This document shows positions 58,226 to 64,000 of a stretch of 64,000 nucleotides of DNA, piece by piece (position 1 is the first letter of the stretch; each line of letters opens with the position of its first letter). The DNA is from Ganoderma boninense (Eukaryota; Basidiomycota; Agaricomycetes; Polyporales; Polyporaceae): the NCBI GenBank assembly GCA_002900995.3, contig CM035310.1, forward strand, positions 2,629,895 through 2,693,894, in the 5' to 3' direction. The position numbers were made by a program, and so were the translations under genes. The notes under the pieces were generated by a model. That model was not told where the DNA came from. It saw nothing but the letters and a program-made list of their open reading frames with translations, and searched no databases.

Positions 58226-60611
58226 ATGTCTGGAACCCCACCTCATCTCGAAACCGACCCCGGGGTCCCTTCCGGCGAGTGGGCGAAGTCGACCACCACC
58301 GCTGCATTCGCCCGCTCGGACCCCGCACCAGGAGAGTCAGCCGACGCGTCCATGAAGCGTCCCGCAGAACCCAAGCCTGGCGTCTCGCACGAGGCCGTTC
58401 CGGGAGCCTTTCCCGCCACGACGGAAACCGAGGCGGACACTCACTCGGGGCCCCAACTGTCCGTGAAGGACTCCGCGGTGCACGCTGCGGAGGTCGGGTA
58501 CGCATATGCAGCCTCTGCCGCATCGACCGCCGCGTCATACCTCCCCAGAGGCGTCGTCGACACTGTCTCGTCCTACATGCGTGAGTGTCCCGTTGACAAG
58601 TCCTGTCCCGTCTTCCACCCTTGTCTCCTCGCGCGCCGTCTCCCCGGTCCCCCGCTTGGCATATGTGGCTGACTGCCGTTGCGTCATAGCGACGTCACAC
58701 GCGACGTCGACCATGGACACCGCCCGCGCGTCGGAGCACGACGTGCAGCACAAGACCTCGTTCCCCACGACCGAGTACAGCGGCGCCGGCTCGCACGAGC
58801 ACATCGGCGGCGTCGGGTCCCTCCCTGGCCCGATGAACGAGCAGGGCGTCGCGAAGCTCCCGGACGAGAACACCGACCAGGAGCGCTACCTCACGACGGG
58901 GGCTGCTGTCGGCGCCGCAGGTGCAGCCATCGCCAGTGGTGCATACGCCGCCAAGGAGGCCGTCATGGGCACCTTAGGGCAGAAGAGCCCGGCGGACGCT
59001 GCAAAGGGACCTGCTGGCGAGTCTCGTTCAGTATCTCCTCATGTTGCCTGACCATTATCGTTGACGCGTTCCGTTGCTTCTGCATAGACCCCGCGACCCA
59101 ACAGCACCACACGACCGCCGTCACCTCGTCGACGCTCCCGTCCCACGAGCCCCTAGGCGCACACCCGGGCGACCACTCCATGGGCGTCGGCGCGCTCCCC
59201 GGTAACCAGTCCGAGCCGCACGTCGCGCGTCTGCCCGAGGAGTCGATCCACCCGCAGTACGACTCGGGGAACATCGACACCGCCGCGCAGGTGTCCATGA
59301 TGCCATCGGAGGAGCTGCACGGCAACGAGGCGGCCACGGGCGACATCCGCCACGTTGGCGGCGTCGGTGCGCTCGTCGGCGACCAGAGCGAGGTGAGCGT
59401 CGCAAAGACCCCCGAGGAACGCCAGCGAGAACACTACCACGAAGTCGGCCCGCGCGGCGACCCCGGCTCTGGGGTGACAGGGCCCGTAGGCATGGAGGGC
59501 GCGGTCATCGAGCGCACGGAGGAGCCGGCGGACGTCCTCCGCGAGCATCATACCAAGGAGCAGCACGCGGCCGAGGGCGCAGCAGCGGCTGCCGGCGTCG
59601 GGGGTGTCGCGGCTGCCGCCGCGCAACGCTCGAAGGACAAGGGTGATGCGCCGCAGAAGGAAGAGAGCGCGCCGACGCACGAGGCGAAGAAGGAAGGTGC
59701 GAATGAGGGACAAGGAGCTGGTGAACGAGAAGGCGCGAAGGAGACGGGTGCTGCTGGTACCGCGCCCAAGAGTGGCCACCATGGCAAGGCGAACAAGGTG
59801 AGTCTCAAACCGTGTTTCAGAGGATGGCCGGTCGTGTTGTACGGTACGGGTTGCCTAGGCCGAAATACCTGGGTCCCGGAGGCCAGCTGTCGGCGACCTG
59901 ATGCATGGGGGTGTTCACCCCCTGGAAGTGCAGATGGACCTCCTCCACGCAAACCTCCATCCGCGCGCCCATGGGCTTGGAAGCCCTGGCGCACGATGGA
60001 GGGGCGCCATAGTTGACCAAGCGCATGCGCTAGATGAGCTGCAGAGCGATGACGCTCATGAGGTAGGAAACACTCAGCATGCCGAGATCGTCACACGCGG
60101 CCGTCCCATCCTATACGTCTCGCATCCTCATCCTGTAACGTCTCGCTCACCCGATCTCCTCCCGCAGGGTCCTGGATACGATACGGACTACCACCCTGCC
60201 GAAATGCATCCGCGAACGGAAACCGCGGGGAAGCCAGCGTCGTCGCAGGCCGCCGAGGGCGAGAAGAGCCTCGGGGCGACGCAGGCAGACACTACTCGTC
60301 CCCCGGAGGAGCAGAAGCCGCCGCATGTCCAGCAGGAGGCTTCTTCCCCGGCGCATAAGAAGGCAACGTTCATGGAGAAGATGAAGGGCGAAGCGAAGGT
60401 GCTGCTGGGAAAGATCGAGGGCAAGCACGAGAAGGTCCTCGAGGGCGAGCGAATGAAGCACCCGGAGGGCAAGCCCGGGGCTGCGGAGCCACAGAAGGAG
60501 ACGCAGACCGCTCCGGCTGAAGGGCAGGAGCAGCCGCAAACCGCACCAGTCGAACAGCAGAAGCCAGACGCAGGCGTAAGGGGCGACTACCCGAAGCCGG
60601 GATCTGAATAA
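58226..60611 (+). CDS. Hydrophilic LEA-like / stress-type protein with GVGALPG repeats
   Basis: ATG 58226 ('MSGTPPHLETDPGVPSGEWA'). Exon 1 ends at 58580, exon 2 is 58690 to about 59025, exon 3 is 59088-59797, and the last exon is 60168-60611. The 370-nt stretch before the last exon may hide one more small exon ('LDELQSDDAHE' near 60050). The protein is rich in Ala, Gly, Glu, Lys and His, and lacks hydrophobic core segments apart from an alanine-rich helix. It carries three copies of a motif: 'GGVGSLPGPMNEQGVAKLPD' (58806 on), 'GVGALPGNQSEPHVARLPEE' (59182 on) and 'GGVGALVGDQSEVSVAKTPE' (59355 on). It ends with 'KMKGEAKVLLGKIEGKHEKV', a CsbD-like charged helix. This composition fits hydrophilins/LEA proteins that protect during desiccation. 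Function is inferred from composition. Confidence 0.7.
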
Positions 60612-61032
60612 CGGTGGGGCTTGAGCATGTACGATAAATCTATCTGTATGATACGCACCTGGCGGCTGCCTGAGTATTTCCCGCGTGTATCCCTATCTTC
60701 GTAACCGTCGAATGTATCCGTATTTTCCAATGCTACGTCCTTCAACCGTGATCGGTTCTTTGTCCCTCCTTGCTGTTCTCGTCATTTACGCGGGACCGTG
60801 TGCTCATGCTTTTGAGTCTGAGATAATAAATTCTGCGCCATCGTTGCTGTCGTTTTAACGTCAGGCATCGGACTGGCATAGCATATATCGGAGGAGGATT
60901 AGAGAGTATAAAGCAGTGATTTGGTCGAGAGCAGCATGCGCGACAAGGTCGCCTCCATGTCGAATCTGACAGCAAGCAAGTAAATACCCAAGCATCCCCC
61001 GTGCCTTTACGAGCGGAACTCACACATAGCAA
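60612..61032. other. Convergent intergenic region
   Basis: 421 nt between the LEA-like gene (+) and the F-box gene (-). No gene seen. Confidence 0.5.
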
Positions 61033-62739
61033 TTACAACACCCTGATATCGATCTGCCTTAGCAGCCACTCCCACTCCTCGCAGCCAAGTTCTCCGGCCG
61101 TCCTGTTGTACACCTTGGAGAGTGGCCAGCTCTCGCTATACCGCACCCGTCCAGTCTCCGGGTCGCGTTCAACCCAGGCGATATCTAGATTGAATCCAAC
61201 GATCTCCGCTAGCGGCGGCGGGTGGTCGAAGAGGGCATCCCGCAGCACTCTGGCGCCAGAGTAGAGATGGTCCGTCGAAACATATATGAAGCGGCACGAC
61301 GATAGCCCGGAAAACTGCACATAAAAAGCAACAACTCAGTCAACGCATGCACTACTCGAGACACGAGAGAGCGGAGAGAAACGTACGAATCTTGTCCAGT
61401 CTTCCACCGTCAGGGTCGTTCGATATCGCGCAGCCACCCACACGTAGAGCGCTGTCAAACGTGGCGGGATGCGTTCGGCGAGGTACTGGAGATGGTCGGG
61501 GGTCAAGACCCGCCAGATCAAACTGCTGCCGCTGAGTTCTGCGCCGAGGACGTGGAGACGCGGTAGCCCGGGGAGGACGTCGAGGACCGGCTCGATGTCG
61601 TCAAAGGCGCACGACGACGTGTGGTGGCCCAGGTCGAGCCGCTCGAGCAGAAGTTTATTCCGCAGGAACGCTACGATCGCCTTGGACATGTCCCACCCCA
61701 TGCTGGGGTAGGACAGCTGGAATGCCGTGAGGAGCGGCAAAGCGTCGCAGTGTGTGCGGAGTGCGAGGGCAAGGTCGCCCGTGTACGTGTCGCCCACGAG
61801 CAACGTCAGAGACTGTAGCCGAGAACAATGGGTAAAGACCATCCCGATGGGGTCCCCAGCGCCGGTGATGAGTGCCAGGGACAGCTCAACAAGCCTGGAA
61901 AATTTATGGATGTCGCACTTCGTAAGCACGTCGCCCGATAGACCGAGGGATCGCAGTGGGAGTGAAGTGGTTGCAATCTTTTTCCAGAGAGAATCGGATC
62001 GAGGGTTATCTTCTTGCCTCTCCAGGCTGTTTGTATCGGGCGGCATATCTGTTCAAGAATGACAATGATCGCAGGCGATCGAAACCCTGGATCGGTGCAT
62101 GAAGTAAGAGTTCCGGGCTATGACATACGAGGCACTAAATATCAAGGCAATAGATTGTGGAATCCTGAAGATGGACTCACGGGAGTACAACTCCTTCAAG
62201 AGTCTCTCCAGAGACGGTGGAAACGGCTTCAAGTAACCCTCGTGAGGGCATCGGATGACAGCCGTACCATGCAAATCCACGGAGTCGAAGTACGGACAAG
62301 GCTTCTTCTAGTGCATCTATGTATCGTAGTCTGTAAGCGTTCAACAGCAGCAGTCATACGACGTACCCATCACTTCCAGTGGTGGAGATTCTCCATGAAG
62401 AGAATACGCTCGCACGGAAACATATCGTATGGCCTGCGCAAGGATGCCGCCTGGCGAGCGGACGATGTGCTGTAGCAGCTCGCAGCTGCGACGGATGGCG
62501 GCATCCGTTTTTCCCTCTTCTTCGTCATTCCCTGAACACCATCTATCTTGGTGAGCGAAAAAATTGTCTCTTACAAGTCCCAATCTAATGTTGATGCTTG
62601 CGAAGACCGAACCCACTGAGATGTCGTGAAAGAGTTTGGAGACAAGTAAGCATGACCTTTGGTTACGTGAAGGCAAGCTGCGAATGACCTGAGTCCATAG
62701 TTCCGTGGGCAAAGGCGTGCTTGCAGTCTGCGCCTGCAT
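61033..62739 (-). CDS. F-box protein with leucine-rich C-terminal region
   Basis: ATG 62739, 'MQAQTASTPLPTELWTQVIR' leading into an F-box ('SLPSRNQRSCLLVSKLFHDI', residues about 9-45). The main exon is 62048-61386, with LRR-like rhythm ('LPLRSLGLSGDVLTKCDIHK', 'LSLALITGAGDPIGMVFTHC', 'SRLQSLTLLVGDTYTGDLAL', 'LLERLDLGHHTSSCAFDDIE'). A clean intron (donor GTACGT, 61385-61315) leads to the last exon 61314-61033, ending 'WEWLLRQIDIRVL'. Between F-box and main exon a middle exon around 62320-62170 reads well as 'LRYIDALEEALSVLRLRGFA', but I could not make its 3' phase agree with the main exon, so a further splice or an alternative frame is needed. F-box proteins are substrate receptors of SCF ubiquitin ligases; the substrate is unknown. 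Confidence 0.78.
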
Positions 62740-63255
62740 TGCGTGCGTGGATGGGTCGAGGGTAGTACAGCAGCGATGCCACGACGGCGGACGGTAGCCG
62801 CTGTCATAAGCGCCCAGTTTACGGCCTTCGGGCCGGCGCTTCGCATTACCGTGACCAACCATCGTGCCTCTTACCTGCCCCCTTCAGTGCCATCTCCCAT
62901 ATCCACCGAGAAACCCTGGACCCGCATTGGACCTGCGCGTATGCTATTGAGCCAGAAATGCCGCTGACATAGAGCCGCGAGCCGATGTGTCGGTCAGTAC
63001 CTCGCGGACCGTTCGAACTTTATGGTTTTCAAAAACAAAATTGACTGCTATGGACACTTTCGCTCCAGGGACAATGAGAAGCCAACGCATAAACGTTTCT
63101 ACTTTACCAGCATTGTGATGTGACCCCTTCTTCTTTTATTCACCCAGGTCGAGTCGTTGCGCTTGATGGTCAAATCAATGTTGACTTTGTTCCACTGTTC
63201 AATCTTCACACATTGCTCGGATGGTAACTATCAAGCATTTACATAGGATTGACCA
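62740..63255. other. Divergent intergenic region F-box / small gene
   Basis: 516 nt with no further gene seen. Confidence 0.45.
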
Positions 63256-63706
63256 ATGAATTTCAAGGGGAAGGACGTTACTGGTCTGGTCCTTCAGAAA
63301 AAGGCAAGTTGAGCTTCTTTTCTTTTGCCCACCCCTTTGTGTTTCTTGCTTGGTGTGACAAAGGAAGCGCCAACTCGAAAGGTACCCAACGGGCCTTGTA
63401 TGTTTCCAAGTTCCTTTTCCTTTGTATCTATGCGATATCATTGGAACACATTCGTTTGATCCTCTGCAGGAAGTAGACGGGCAACTCCGTAAAGGTGGTT
63501 GTCCTGATCGCGACCTCTTGATAAGGCCAGATCACTCAGCTAGCAATAAGCGAAGGATTTGGTGGGATAAAGACCAACTCGAAGCTGGGGAGCTATCCCA
63601 GCTTCTGAGGGGTTTATATATTCTCTGGGGCCTGCGCACGGACCAGCCGTACGGACCAGACTTCAGGGCAGGACATACGGGTCGTTACAGGTCGTACTAT
63701 AGCTAG
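63256..63706 (+). CDS. Possible small gene (about 100 aa), unknown function
   Basis: Three exons fit together in phase 0: 63256-63303 ('MNFKGKDVTGLVLQKK'), an 18-nt exon 63364-63381 (EAPTRK) and 63470-63706, starting 'EVDGQLRKGGCPDRDLLIRP' and ending 'TGRYRSYYS'. Intron 1 would use a GC donor in the perfect GC-type context (AAG|GCAAGT); intron 2 is GT-AG with acceptor CTCTGCAG. The last exon is basic with 'SNKRRIWWDKDQLEAGELSQ'. No family recognised and no membrane segment. The match of all phases supports a real gene, but its small size and the lack of any paralogue keep the call tentative. Confidence 0.35.
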
Positions 63707-64000
63707 GCGCGCGCTAAAGCGTAAAAGTCGTAACATTACCTCCCTCTTTAGCTTCATGTCCTCAGGAAGCCGTGTAAGTACTGTCTACATTAGTATCTTT
63801 ATTAGACGGGGAGTAGTTAGTCATAAGCGAAGCGTCGTATATAGTCTTGTGGTGTGTCGTTACTGCTCGGGTTTCGTCTCTTCCAGTCATTGTATCTGCG
63901 AGTCCAGAAGTCATAACAGTCTGTATCGTACGTGATTATCTGTCCATGTTTGTTTGTGGCTGTGAGTAGGAAACGAGTGTGTATGCGTGGTGCGAACTTG

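Overview
The window looks like nuclear DNA of an agaricomycete (mushroom-forming basidiomycete), most likely Polyporales-like. This is inferred from the gene families (HET-domain proteins, BTB/POZ proteins, a DUF6534 membrane protein, an F-box protein), from genes cut by many 50-70 nt GT-AG introns, from TATA-type promoters with pyrimidine-rich leaders, and from the lack of operons. I saw no tRNA, rRNA, CRISPR array, telomere repeat or intact transposon. All exon limits come from reading splice motifs and comparing copies inside the window. No search was run.

Layout. 1-4.2 kb: 3'-truncated MFS transporter (-) and a BTB-family protein (+). 4.8-11 kb: HET1 (+), two broken BTB-A pieces (-) and a divergent BTB-B1 (+) that carries an internal stop. 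12.6-18.3 kb: HET2 (+) convergent with a dead metallophosphoesterase, MP1 (-). 22-29.6 kb: 7TM-A (+), HET3 (+), intact BTB-A2 (-), divergent intact BTB-B2 (+) and a BTB-B remnant. 31-35.1 kb: two convergent 7TM paralogues, B (+) and C (-, frameshifted). 35.1-40.4 kb: gene-poor. 40.4-51.8 kb: 7TM-D (-), HET4 (-) and the intact metallophosphoesterase MP2 (+). 52-64 kb, a more ordinary region: DUF6534 protein (-), a PEP-repeat protein of unknown function (+), a hydrophilic LEA-like protein (+), an F-box protein (-) and a small unknown gene (+).

The main result is the 4.8-52 kb island. Four HET genes share one plan: a leader intron ending 10-11 nt before the ATG, a HET exon beginning MWLLSTDRAEL, and a second exon with a conserved domain of unknown function. 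They lie among four copies of one 7TM family, two HET/BTB-A/BTB-B modules and two metallophosphoesterase copies. Some copies are intact and others carry identifiable breaks (nonsense codon, splice-site deletion, small indels). This is typical birth-and-death evolution. HET proteins act in fungal non-self recognition, so I read the island as a candidate allorecognition or defence cluster. The functional link between the families is inference from proximity and co-duplication.
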